From: Sphingobium sp.
GTDB taxonomy: Bacteria; Pseudomonadota; Alphaproteobacteria; Sphingomonadales; Sphingomonadaceae
NCBI GenBank assembly: GCA_023266575.1
Contig: JAHFPV010000003.1
Coordinates: 124,001-188,000, forward strand
Direction of reading: 5' to 3'
DNA: 64,000 nt
This document shows, piece by piece, positions 8,874-16,665 of this stretch (positions are counted from its first letter, which is position 1; each line of letters begins with the position of its first letter). A program made the position numbers and the translations under genes. The notes beneath the pieces are model-generated. The model did no database searches. It saw nothing but the letters and a program-made list of their open reading frames with translations, and was not told where the DNA came from.

Positions 8874-9560
8874 TCATAGGGGCGGCAAGGCCCAGTCGAT
8901 CGCCCCGCGCCCATGCGCTTCCAGAAAGGCGTTGGTCTGCGAAAAGGGCCGCGATCCGTGAAAGCCATTATGCGCCGACAGGGGCGAGGGGTGGGCGGAT
9001 TTCAGCACCAGATGACGGCTCTGGTCGACGAACGCCGCCTTGCGCTGGGCATAGGCGCCCCAGAGCAGGAATACGGTGGGTTTTTCCTGCTGCGCCACCA
9101 GCCGCACCACGGCATCGGTGAACAGCTCCCAGCCCTTGCCCTGATGGGAGGCTGCGCGGGCCATTTCGACCGTCAGCACGCTGTTGAGCAACAGTACGCC
9201 CTGTCTGGCCCAATGTTCCAGAAAGCCGTGGGACGCGCGCGGGATGCCCAGGTCCGCTTCCATCTCTTTGTAGATATTGACCAGGGATGGCGGGGTGCGC
9301 ACGCCGGGCTGGACCGAAAAGCACAGGCCATGCGCTTGCCCCTCGCCATGATAGGGGTCCTGCCCCAAAATCACGACTTTGACCTGATCGAGCGGGGTCA
9401 GGTCGAGCGCGCGGAAATAGTCACGGCCCTTGGGGAAGATGCGTTTGCCAGCCGCCTTTTCCGCCGCCAGAAAGGCTTTGAGCCCCTGCATGTGCGGGGT
9501 GGCGAACTGGTCGGCCAGCGGGGTCAGCCAGCTTTCGTGCAACTTGATGGCGCTACTCAT
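8874..9560 (-). CDS. ung: uracil-DNA glycosylase (family 1)
   Basis: A 228-residue base-excision repair enzyme that removes uracil from DNA. The water-activating motif GQDPYHG is at about 66-72 with catalytic Asp near 68. The uracil-binding [10 protein letters not shown] and the DNA-intercalation loop [11 protein letters not shown] with its catalytic His are intact. ATG 9560 is preferred to the frame's first ATG at 9581, because the family begins just before the KLHESW stretch. It is followed by a small zinc-knuckle gene on the same strand. Confidence 0.97.
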   Translation of the reverse strand: MSSAIKLHESWLTPLADQFATPHMQGLKAFLAAEKAAGKRIFPKGRDYFRALDLTPLDQVKVVILGQDPYHGEGQAHGLCFSVQPGVRTPPSLVNIYKEMEADLGIPRASHGFLEHWARQGVLLLNSVLTVEMARAASHQGKGWELFTDAVVRLVAQQEKPTVFLLWGAYAQRKAAFVDQSRHLVLKSAHPSPLSAHNGFHGSRPFSQTNAFLEAHGRGAIDWALPPL

Positions 9561-9646
9561 GGAGCGGGTGATGGCCCGCACGGCAAAGCCCTGTCAACGC
9601 GCGAATCGCGGTAAACTCTCTTGCGCTCGGCCTGCGCATTGGCGAC

Positions 9647-10657
9647 ATGGGGACCATGGTTTCGCTTCGTCCCATCGCCATGTTTGCCGCGCTTGGCCTG
9701 TTCCTGGCGCCCCTGCCCAATGCCGACGCCTTCGGCCCGGCCAAGACCCATGTGCAGCAAACCGCCGAGACGCGGCTGATCGCCCAGTTTCAGCGCTTCG
9801 CCAGCCTGACCGACGGCACGGTCGGCATCGTCGTGCGCGACCTTGGCACTGGCGAAACGCTTTCGCTCAATGGCGATACGCTCTTCCCGATGGCCAGCGC
9901 CTATAAGGTCGCGGTGGCCGGGCGCATCTTTGCGATGATCGATGCTGGCGCGCTGACGCTGGAGGACCGGCTAGCCAGTCCGGCGGGGCCGGTGTCGGTC
10001 GCGACGCTGCTCGACCTAATGCTGACCCGTAGCGACAATGACGCTACCGACCTGCTGGTCGCGCGCGCGGGTGGCCCGGCGGCGGTGCATCACTGGGTTG
10101 CGGGGCTGGGGATCAGGGGCTTGCGGGTGGACAGCAACACCGCCGACCTTCTGTATCGCGCCATGGGGCTGGCCCCCCGACCGGGCAATTTCAACCGCAA
10201 TGTCGCCGCTGCCATGGCCGCCGACCCGACGCTGCGCGAACGCGATGCGCGCGACATCCCCAATATCGCCTTTGCCCAAGACCCGCGCGACACCGCGACG
10301 CCAACCGCGATGACCGATCTGGTCGCCGCGATCCGCACTGGCAAGGCTTTGTCGGGGCGCAGCACGGTGGCGTTGCTGTCGATCATGGAACGGTGCCGCA
10401 CTGGCAAGGCGCGCCTGCCGGGCATGTTGCCGCCCGGCACGCTGGTCGCGCACAAGACCGGGTCGCTCAACGGCACCGGCAATGATACGGGCGTCATCAC
10501 CCTGCCAGACGGGCGGTTGTTCGCCATCACCGTATTCGTGATGCAGGATCATAAGGGGCAGGTAACGCGCGACCGCATCATGGCGGAAGCGGCGCGGGCA
10601 ACCTATGACTATTTCCTGTTCGCGACCGATAGAGGCCCCAATCGCAGCACAGTCTGA
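9647..10657 (+). CDS. class A beta-lactamase-like serine hydrolase, general-base Glu not found
   Basis: A 336-residue exported protein of the class A beta-lactamase/penicillin-recognising fold. After a signal peptide (MFAALGLFLAPLPNADA region) come the active-site SxxK (S84-AY-K87), SDN (129-131) and HKTGS (K270-T-G) boxes. The omega-loop flank DPRDTATP (212-219) is present, but the stretch between SDN and this flank is about 37 residues longer than in TEM. No glutamate is seen where Glu166 belongs: aligning from the left flank RVD gives Thr165, and aligning from DPRDT gives Arg202. It may be a slow-turnover hydrolase or a binding protein rather than a resistance enzyme. An internal ATG at 9656 is an equally good start. 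Confidence 0.82.
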   Translation: MGTMVSLRPIAMFAALGLFLAPLPNADAFGPAKTHVQQTAETRLIAQFQRFASLTDGTVGIVVRDLGTGETLSLNGDTLFPMASAYKVAVAGRIFAMIDAGALTLEDRLASPAGPVSVATLLDLMLTRSDNDATDLLVARAGGPAAVHHWVAGLGIRGLRVDSNTADLLYRAMGLAPRPGNFNRNVAAAMAADPTLRERDARDIPNIAFAQDPRDTATPTAMTDLVAAIRTGKALSGRSTVALLSIMERCRTGKARLPGMLPPGTLVAHKTGSLNGTGNDTGVITLPDGRLFAITVFVMQDHKGQVTRDRIMAEAARATYDYFLFATDRGPNRSTV

Positions 10658-10685
10658 CGCATCGTGCTTAACATCGATCAGCCAT

Positions 10686-11081
10686 ATGGATAAGGTGGCG
10701 GCAGAGAGGATTGCCGTGCCCGCCATTACCCAATTTCGCGAATTCTGGCCCTATTATCTGCAGGAACATGCGCGTCCCGGCACGCGCGCGCTGCATTATG
10801 CGGGGACCAGCATGGTCGTTGCGCTGCTGGCGGCGGCACCGGTTGCCGGGCGCTGGTGGATGGCGCTGGCCCTGCCGATCGTGGGCTATGGCTTTGCCTG
10901 GATCGGCCATGGCCTGATCGAGCGTAACCGGCCCGCCACCTTCCGCTATCCGCTTTGGTCGCTGCGCGCCGATTTCGTGATGTGGCACCGCTATCTGACC
11001 GGCCATATCCGCCGCGATCTGGCCCGTGCCGGGGTGCGCGCAGATGGCACGGTCGATCCTGATCGGCGCGTATTCGCCTAG
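10686..11081 (+). CDS. Mpo1-like / DUF962 family membrane protein
   Basis: A 131-residue protein with two hydrophobic segments in the middle (VVALLAAAPVAGRWW and MALALPIVGYGFAW). The family pattern REFWPYYLQEHARPGTRALHYAGT near the N-terminus and WIGHGLIERNRPATFRYP after the second helix is diagnostic. In yeast the homologue Mpo1 is an Fe(II) dioxygenase that alpha-oxidises 2-hydroxy fatty acids from phytosphingosine breakdown; His residues in both halves are conserved here. That is suggestive in a sphingolipid-making lineage but not proof. ATG 10686 is chosen as the first start after the upstream stop. Confidence 0.85.
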   Translation: MDKVAAERIAVPAITQFREFWPYYLQEHARPGTRALHYAGTSMVVALLAAAPVAGRWWMALALPIVGYGFAWIGHGLIERNRPATFRYPLWSLRADFVMWHRYLTGHIRRDLARAGVRADGTVDPDRRVFA

Positions 11082-11126
11082 CAGAGCCGCTTGACCGCAC
11101 CGGGCGCTCTGCCACATGAGGGCGCC

Positions 11127-12197
11127 ATGGCTCTTACCGCGCAATTCCTGCCCCTGCCCGACCGGGCGGCGCTTTCTGTTCGCTGGCAGGCGCTCGAAGC
11201 GCGGGCGGACGGTGCCTTTTTCCTCAGCTGGACCTGGGTTGGCGCGTGGCTGGACAGCTATGACGTGCGGCCCGAACTGCTGGCGGTCACGGACGAGGCG
11301 GGCGGGGACGTCGCGCTGGCGCTGGTTGGTCATGCGATGATGCCGCGCCTGCTGGGGCGGGTCGCGACATTGAGTCTCAACCAGTCCGGCGACGCGCAAG
11401 CCGACCGGCCCTATGTCGAATATAATGGCCTGCTGGCCACGCGCGGGCAGGAGGCGGAGGCTGCGACCGCCGCCATCGCTGCATTGGGCCGCCGCCGCGA
11501 CTGGCGCGCGCTGCGACTGAGCGGCATCGCCCCGGACTCACCCCTGCTGGCCCTGCCTGCTTGGACGAAGCGCCGGGTCGATGCCTCGCCCGTCTATCAG
11601 GTCGATCTCGACGCGGTTCGCGGCGCGGCGGGCGATTATCTCTCGCTGCTCAGCGCCAATACGCGCAGCCAGATCCGCCGCGCGATCAAGGATCATGGCG
11701 GCGGCCTGCCCCATGTCGCGCGGGCGGGGGCGAACGAAGTCTCGCCCTGGCTGGCCGAGATGGCAGCGCTCAATAGCGGGCGTCATGCCGACAATGCCTG
11801 GGACGATCCGGCCTTTCGCGGCTTTGTCGCGACCATCGTGGAGCAGGGGCGAGCGAGCGGCGCGGTCGACCTGCTACGCTTTACCGATGCGGGCGGGGTT
11901 GTGGGCCTGCTGGTCAATTTCGTGCATTGCGGCCAGGCGCTCAACTATCAGTCCGCCTTTGCCGAACCGCGCACGGGCAAGGACAAGCCGGGCCTGCTCT
12001 GCCACGCCGCCGCGGTCGACCATTATGCCGCGCGCGGCCTGTCGCTCTATTCGCTGCTGGCGGGTAAGGATCGCTACAAGCAGAGCCTGTCCACGCGCGA
12101 GGAAAGTCTGGAATGGTGGGTGGTTGAGCGTTTTTCGCCGCGTCTGGCGGCCGAGGCGCTGCTGCGCCGCGTCCTTAAGCGCCCAGCTTCCGCATGA
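11127..12197 (+). CDS. GNAT-fold (BioF2/CelD/FemAB-like) acyltransferase
   Basis: A 356-residue cytoplasmic protein of the BioF2-like/FemAB-related acetyltransferase group. Recognisable points are the N-terminal FFLSWTWVGAWLDSY stretch, the central SANTRSQIRRAIKDHG and the C-terminal catalytic-half signature GLSLYSLLAGKDRYKQSLS. Members move acyl or aminoacyl groups onto envelope or exopolysaccharide-linked acceptors. The start at 11127 follows GAGGGCGCC. Its 3' end overlaps the convergent JmjC-like gene by 23 bases. It is a paralogue of the gene at 13041-14165. Substrate unknown. Confidence 0.8.
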   Translation: MALTAQFLPLPDRAALSVRWQALEARADGAFFLSWTWVGAWLDSYDVRPELLAVTDEAGGDVALALVGHAMMPRLLGRVATLSLNQSGDAQADRPYVEYNGLLATRGQEAEAATAAIAALGRRRDWRALRLSGIAPDSPLLALPAWTKRRVDASPVYQVDLDAVRGAAGDYLSLLSANTRSQIRRAIKDHGGGLPHVARAGANEVSPWLAEMAALNSGRHADNAWDDPAFRGFVATIVEQGRASGAVDLLRFTDAGGVVGLLVNFVHCGQALNYQSAFAEPRTGKDKPGLLCHAAAVDHYAARGLSLYSLLAGKDRYKQSLSTREESLEWWVVERFSPRLAAEALLRRVLKRPASA

Positions 12198-13044
12198 TGC
12201 GATAGACCAGACGCCGCACGCCCTGCTTTTCGGGCCGTGCGCTGACCTGGCCCACGGGCAGGCTGCGCCGCCGCAGCAATGCGTTGAAACTGTGCAATTC
12301 GCCCTCTGCCACGCTGCGTTCGGACCGCCATGTCACTGACAGGCTGACCGAGACGGCGGGGCCATTCTCGACGAAATGGGGGGCCTTGACCGGCACATGC
12401 ACCGCGTCGCCCGGCTGCATGGGGAAGGGGGTGCCAAGCGCCTTGAACCCGTCCTGCCAGACCAGATTGCGATGGCCACCGCCGTGAAATTCCTCGCTCT
12501 TTTGCGCCGGAACCAGCGCTTCGTCGCGCGCGGGGAAGATGGTCATCACCTTCGACCCCATGATCTGGAGCAGGATATTATGCTCCGGGTCCATGTGGAA
12601 CGGGGTGACGCTGCCCGGCGAGGTCAGGAAGATGAAGGCCTCGCGGTGGAGCATCGGCCCGGTCTTGTCCGCAACGATCGGCGCGAGTTCGGCCAGCGCC
12701 GCGTCGAGCAGCGCGGCATAGGCCGGATCACGCTCGACATTTTTCAGCACCGCCCAGCTGCCATTGGTCTCGATCGTGCGGATGGTCTCGCCCAGCGTCA
12801 GGCCGTTGGATGGCGTATCGTCAGGCCGCACGCCCAGAGGCAGCTTGCCCAGATTATATTCGACGCTGGACGCAGGCATACGCTCCGCCAGCACGGCGAG
12901 CGCGTCGAGGCTGAGCAGCGTATGGCCGACCAGAGTGTGGCTCAACGCGACCGGCTGGTCGGGATAGGCGGCGGCGAAGGTCGCGCGCGCGCTATTGGGG
13001 AAGGTCGCGGCATCGGTTGCGGCGATCGGGCGATGGGCGGTCAT
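12175..13044 (-). CDS. cupin-like JmjC-type Fe(II)/2-oxoglutarate oxygenase
   Basis: A 289-residue protein with a JmjC/cupin_8 core. The iron site is visible as His150-x-Asp152 in TPFHMDPEHNILLQ, with a distal His in APHFVENG near 223 (or H216 in AVHVPV). A conserved Lys (IMGSKVMTIFP) near 165 could bind 2-oxoglutarate. Its ATG overlaps the stop of the upstream acyltransferase by four bases (13041-13044), so the pair is translationally coupled. It probably hydroxylates a small molecule, lipid or protein side chain; the substrate is unknown. Confidence 0.8.
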   Translation of the reverse strand: MTAHRPIAATDAATFPNSARATFAAAYPDQPVALSHTLVGHTLLSLDALAVLAERMPASSVEYNLGKLPLGVRPDDTPSNGLTLGETIRTIETNGSWAVLKNVERDPAYAALLDAALAELAPIVADKTGPMLHREAFIFLTSPGSVTPFHMDPEHNILLQIMGSKVMTIFPARDEALVPAQKSEEFHGGGHRNLVWQDGFKALGTPFPMQPGDAVHVPVKAPHFVENGPAVSVSLSVTWRSERSVAEGELHSFNALLRRRSLPVGQVSARPEKQGVRRLVYRIMRKLGA

Positions 13045-14165
13045 CGCTGTCCTTTCAAGAGGCTGGCCAGGGATTCAAGGCCGTTGACTAAGGCGAAGGC
13101 GGCGGCGCGCTGAACCCGCGCGAGGCCTGTGCCACGCAGGGCGATGCGATATTGTACGATCGTGCGCCGTTCCGCCCACAGGCTGTCGATCATCGGATGG
13201 TCGGGCGCGGCGCAGCTGTCCATCCAGCCGATCGCGGGATCATCCTGCACCGCATGGAGATTGGCGATCTCGATTAGCACGCCGGGGGAAAAGCGGCCCA
13301 GCGCCTCGTCAAAGGCGATCTTGAAGGAGAAAGCGCCCGCGCCATGGCGGAAATTGGCCAGCATCGCGATCGCCCGACCGTCCAGGTCGATGCGCAGCAT
13401 GTGCAGCCGCCCGGCGTCGAACGCGGCGGCGCAGGCAGCGCGGAAAAAGGCGGCGTCGGCGGGTTTGCAGGCCAAGGCCGTGCCTTCCTGCCCTTTCCAG
13501 CCCGACGCTTCCAATGCCAGGAAGTCGGCGCACCATTGCGGCAGGTCGGCGCGCTCGGCCAGCAGCCTTGTCTCGACCGTGCCAAGTTCGGCCAGCCGCT
13601 TTTGCAGGCGGCGGATTTCCTTGCGCTTCTTGGATCGCACATTGGCGTCCCAATAGGCGTCAGCGGTCAGGTCCGACCGCAGCATCGCCCGGTCGTAGCG
13701 GTGAATTTCGCGCCGTCCGCGCCTTTGTTCGACGCACAGTGCCTCCAGCGCGGCGGCATTGGCCCCGGCGGCGTCCAGCCCCTCCATATGCAGGAAGCCA
13801 CGCGCCCAGGGGGCATCGTCCAATTGGCTGAGGAAGCTGCGCCATGCCGCCACTTCCTGCCCCGCGCGGATCATTGGCGCGCCAAAGAAACAATGATCAT
13901 GCATCCAGTTGGCAACGCAGCCGACCGGCAGGCGACCATGGCGCGGCTGCACCACCACCGGCAACAGGCCGATCAGATGGTCACCCGCCCGCGCCTCGAT
14001 CAGTCGCACATGGCCGTCGGTGGCAAGATGGTCGATCGCCGCACCCAGCATGTCGGGCGCATAAAAGGCATTGGCTTCCGCCGCCTCCTTCGCTAGCGCC
14101 GCCCAGCGCGCGCGCGGCTTCGTTCCCGGTGACAGGGGAACGGGGGGCGCTGGATGCGATGCCAT
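13041..14165 (-). CDS. GNAT-fold (BioF2/FemAB-like) acyltransferase
   Basis: A 374-residue protein of the same superfamily as the gene at 11127. The central SKKRKEIRRLQKRLAELG and the catalytic-half FSFKIAFDEALGRFSPGVL are characteristic: a coenzyme A-dependent acyl transfer fold used in polysaccharide or envelope modification. ATG 14165 lies 8 bases behind GGAAAG; ATG 14171 is possible. It is the first gene of a two-gene unit with the JmjC-like oxygenase, reading away from the nucleotide-sugar epimerase. Acceptor unknown. Confidence 0.8.
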   Translation of the reverse strand: MASHPAPPVPLSPGTKPRARWAALAKEAAEANAFYAPDMLGAAIDHLATDGHVRLIEARAGDHLIGLLPVVVQPRHGRLPVGCVANWMHDHCFFGAPMIRAGQEVAAWRSFLSQLDDAPWARGFLHMEGLDAAGANAAALEALCVEQRRGRREIHRYDRAMLRSDLTADAYWDANVRSKKRKEIRRLQKRLAELGTVETRLLAERADLPQWCADFLALEASGWKGQEGTALACKPADAAFFRAACAAAFDAGRLHMLRIDLDGRAIAMLANFRHGAGAFSFKIAFDEALGRFSPGVLIEIANLHAVQDDPAIGWMDSCAAPDHPMIDSLWAERRTIVQYRIALRGTGLARVQRAAAFALVNGLESLASLLKGQR

Positions 14166-14188
14166 GTCCATGGCTTTCCGCCTTAAAT

Positions 14189-14219
14189 GGCAAAGATTAG
14201 GGAAAGCCTAAACTTTGCC
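14189..14219. promoter_or_regulatory. interrupted 31-bp palindrome in a divergent promoter region
   Basis: GGCAAAG-A-TTAGG-GAAAG-CCTAA-A-CTTTGCC is a dyad with 7-bp and 5-bp arms separated by an A/A mismatch. It sits about 24 bases upstream of the acyltransferase start and 135 bases upstream of the epimerase start, as expected for an operator, or less likely a leader hairpin. Confidence 0.5.
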
Positions 14220-14353
14220 GTCTAAGCGGAGGGCGATCGGATGGGACATCGGGCGCAAATGGGGCGAAAAAGCCTTTACATCGCCCGCCACTTTGGTGTG
14301 ACTGACAGGGTGCGCCGCCCGCTGGCGCGACTTCGCGTGGGAGAATGAATAGC

Positions 14354-15355
14354 ATGACGATATTGGTCACCGGCGTAGCCGGCTTTATCGGCATGACGGT
14401 CGCCGATCGGCTCATGGCGCAGGGCCATGCCGTGGTCGGCATCGACAATATGAACGATTATTATCCCGTCTCGCTCAAGCGCGACCGGATCGCCGCGCTG
14501 GAAGCAGCGCATGGCAAGCTGTTCACCTTTCACGAGCTGGATTTCGCCGACAATGATGCGCTGCACGCGGCGCTTGCGGATCAGGTGATCGAATCAATCG
14601 TCCATCTGGGCGCGCAGGCCGGTGTGCGCTATTCGCTGATCAACCCGCACGCCTATGTCCGATCCAACCTGGCGGGCCATGTCAACATGCTGGAGCTAGC
14701 GCGTGAACGGCGGGTGCGGCATCTGGTCTATGCCTCCTCCTCGTCGGTCTATGGCGGCAATGACAGCCTGCCCTTCCGGGTCGAGGACCGGGCGGACCAC
14801 CCCGTCTCCCTCTATGCCGCGACCAAGCGCGCTGATGAACTGATGAGCGAGACCTACGCTCATCTGTTCCGTATCCCGATGACCGGGCTGCGTTTCTTCA
14901 CAGTCTATGGACCATGGGGCCGGCCCGACATGGCGATGTGGATCTTCACCAAAAAGATTCTCGCCGGGGAACCGATACCGGTGTTCAACCATGGCCGGAT
15001 GCAGCGCGATTTCACCTATATCGACGATATCGTCACTGGCGTGGTCGGCTGCCTCGACCATCCGCCTGCCGACGACGGCGCGCCAAAGCCGGGCGGCAGT
15101 CGCGCGCCGCACCGCCTCTACAATATCGGCAATAACAAGCCTGAGGAACTGATGCACCTGATCGCGGTGCTGGAGGACGCGCTGGGTCAAAAGGCGCAAA
15201 TCGATTTCCAGCCGATGCAGCCGGGCGATGTTCACGCCACCTTTGCCGACATCAGCGCCATCGCCCACGACATTGGCTTTGCCCCAACCACGCAAATCGA
15301 ATCGGGCGTGCCGCAATTTGTGGCCTGGTATCGCGACTATCATCAGACGCGCTGA
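14354..15355 (+). CDS. NAD-dependent epimerase, UDP-glucuronate 4-epimerase type
   Basis: A 333-residue extended short-chain dehydrogenase. The NAD motif GVAGFIG is at the N-terminus, the catalytic pair appears as Ser (SSSVYGG) and Tyr-x3-Lys (SLYAATKRADE), and RFFTVYGPWGRPDMA is the signature of UDP-glucuronic acid C4-epimerases, which make UDP-galacturonate for capsule or LPS-core sugars. ATG 14354 follows GGGAG at the proper distance; ATG 14345 is too close to it. The acyltransferase/JmjC pair diverges from it, which suggests a shared surface-polysaccharide theme. Confidence 0.9.
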   Translation: MTILVTGVAGFIGMTVADRLMAQGHAVVGIDNMNDYYPVSLKRDRIAALEAAHGKLFTFHELDFADNDALHAALADQVIESIVHLGAQAGVRYSLINPHAYVRSNLAGHVNMLELARERRVRHLVYASSSSVYGGNDSLPFRVEDRADHPVSLYAATKRADELMSETYAHLFRIPMTGLRFFTVYGPWGRPDMAMWIFTKKILAGEPIPVFNHGRMQRDFTYIDDIVTGVVGCLDHPPADDGAPKPGGSRAPHRLYNIGNNKPEELMHLIAVLEDALGQKAQIDFQPMQPGDVHATFADISAIAHDIGFAPTTQIESGVPQFVAWYRDYHQTR

Positions 15356-15654
15356 CGCCGCGTTGCGACGCACACTTTGCGCTGCCAAAAGTTCCACGGC
15401 CCGTCGCTGGCTTCAGTCGCCCCGTCTCGCGAGATGGCGATGGTGTGAAGGAAAACTGCGTTGAAATTCTTTTCGCAGTTGCAAAATGGTTTGCCATAAG
15501 TGCCTGAAACAGCGTAAACAGTTGCCCTGTGCCGGTGGTCAAGCCGGTTAGGGGTCGCGGAACAAGGGAAAGACGACGCATCAAATAGGGTGGATCGTCG
15601 CCGCATGTGCCAGCCGAATATTCGGCGGCAACACGCGGGAAAAAGGGCAAACGC
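15356..15654. other. 300-base gap without a gene
   Basis: Between the epimerase and the KpsF homologue I see no supported gene. The gap is less GC-rich than its surroundings and contains a perfect 14-bp palindrome (GCCGAATATTCGGC, 15613-15626), a possible regulator site for the downstream envelope-sugar genes. Confidence 0.5.
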
Positions 15655-16665
15655 GTGTCGACACTTGCTTCGAAAATCGTTCCGTTCGGGTCTGGCGGAC
15701 GGATTGTTAAAGCGGCCTGCCACAGCCTGTCTGTCGCAGCACTGGGCCTCAATGCGCTGGAAGCGCAATTTGCTGAACGCGATTTTGCCGCGACCTTCGT
15801 GCGGCTGATCGGCGTTATCATGAATGTCCGGGGTCGCGTGATCGTGACCGGCATCGGCAAGAGCGGCATCGTCGCCCGGAAGATGACGGCGACGCTGACG
15901 TCAACCGGCACGCCAGCCATTTTCCTGCATCCCGCCGACGCCGGCCATGGCGATCTGGGTATGGTGACGCCGGACGATGTCGTGCTGATGCTGTCCCATT
16001 CGGGCGAATCAACTGAACTTGGTCCCATCATCCAATATTGCAAGCGCTTCGCCATCCCGCTGCTGGGCATGACGGCACAGGCGCACAGCACGGTGGCCAC
16101 CGCTGCCGACATTTGCATGTTGATGCCCGACGTACCCGAAGCCTGCCCCAATTCGCTTGCGCCGACCACATCGACAACGGTGCAGATGGCCTTTGGCGAC
16201 GCGATGGCGATTGCGCTGATGGAAATGCGCGGATTTTCCGCCGATGATTTCCACAAATTCCATCCCAATGGCCGCCTTGGCGCGCAACTGATCAAGGTGC
16301 GCGAACTGATGGCCAAGGGGGGGGACATCCCTTCGGTGCAGGAGGATGCTTCGCTCCTGGACGCGACCATCGAAATGACCCGCGCCCGTCTGGGCGGCAC
16401 GGCGGTCGTTGATCGTGACGGGCGGCTGATCGGTGCCTTCACCGATGGCGACCTGCGCCGCACGGTGACCGGCAAGCAGAATCTGACCGAGGCGGTCGGC
16501 CGGTTCATGACGCATACGCCGCTGGCGGTGGGACCGGACGAACTGGCGCAGGAAGCGCTGCACCTGATGCACGAACGCAACGTCATGCTGCTGTTCGTGT
16601 GCGACAAGGGCAAGTTGATCGGTGCGGTCCATATGCACGACCTGCTGAACGCGGGCGTCGCCTGA
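15655..16665 (+). CDS. kdsD: arabinose-5-phosphate isomerase (KpsF/GutQ family)
   Basis: A 336-residue enzyme converting ribulose 5-phosphate to arabinose 5-phosphate, the first step toward KDO. The SIS domain (about 30-190) carries GIGKSGIVARKM and the catalytic-site region HPADAGHGDLG and LSHSGES; two CBS domains (about 200-335) follow. The start is taken as GTG 15655, giving the usual family length; another in-frame GTG at 15607 would add 16 residues. The stop overlaps the next gene in the string CTGA. Confidence 0.92.
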   Translation: MSTLASKIVPFGSGGRIVKAACHSLSVAALGLNALEAQFAERDFAATFVRLIGVIMNVRGRVIVTGIGKSGIVARKMTATLTSTGTPAIFLHPADAGHGDLGMVTPDDVVLMLSHSGESTELGPIIQYCKRFAIPLLGMTAQAHSTVATAADICMLMPDVPEACPNSLAPTTSTTVQMAFGDAMAIALMEMRGFSADDFHKFHPNGRLGAQLIKVRELMAKGGDIPSVQEDASLLDATIEMTRARLGGTAVVDRDGRLIGAFTDGDLRRTVTGKQNLTEAVGRFMTHTPLAVGPDELAQEALHLMHERNVMLLFVCDKGKLIGAVHMHDLLNAGVA

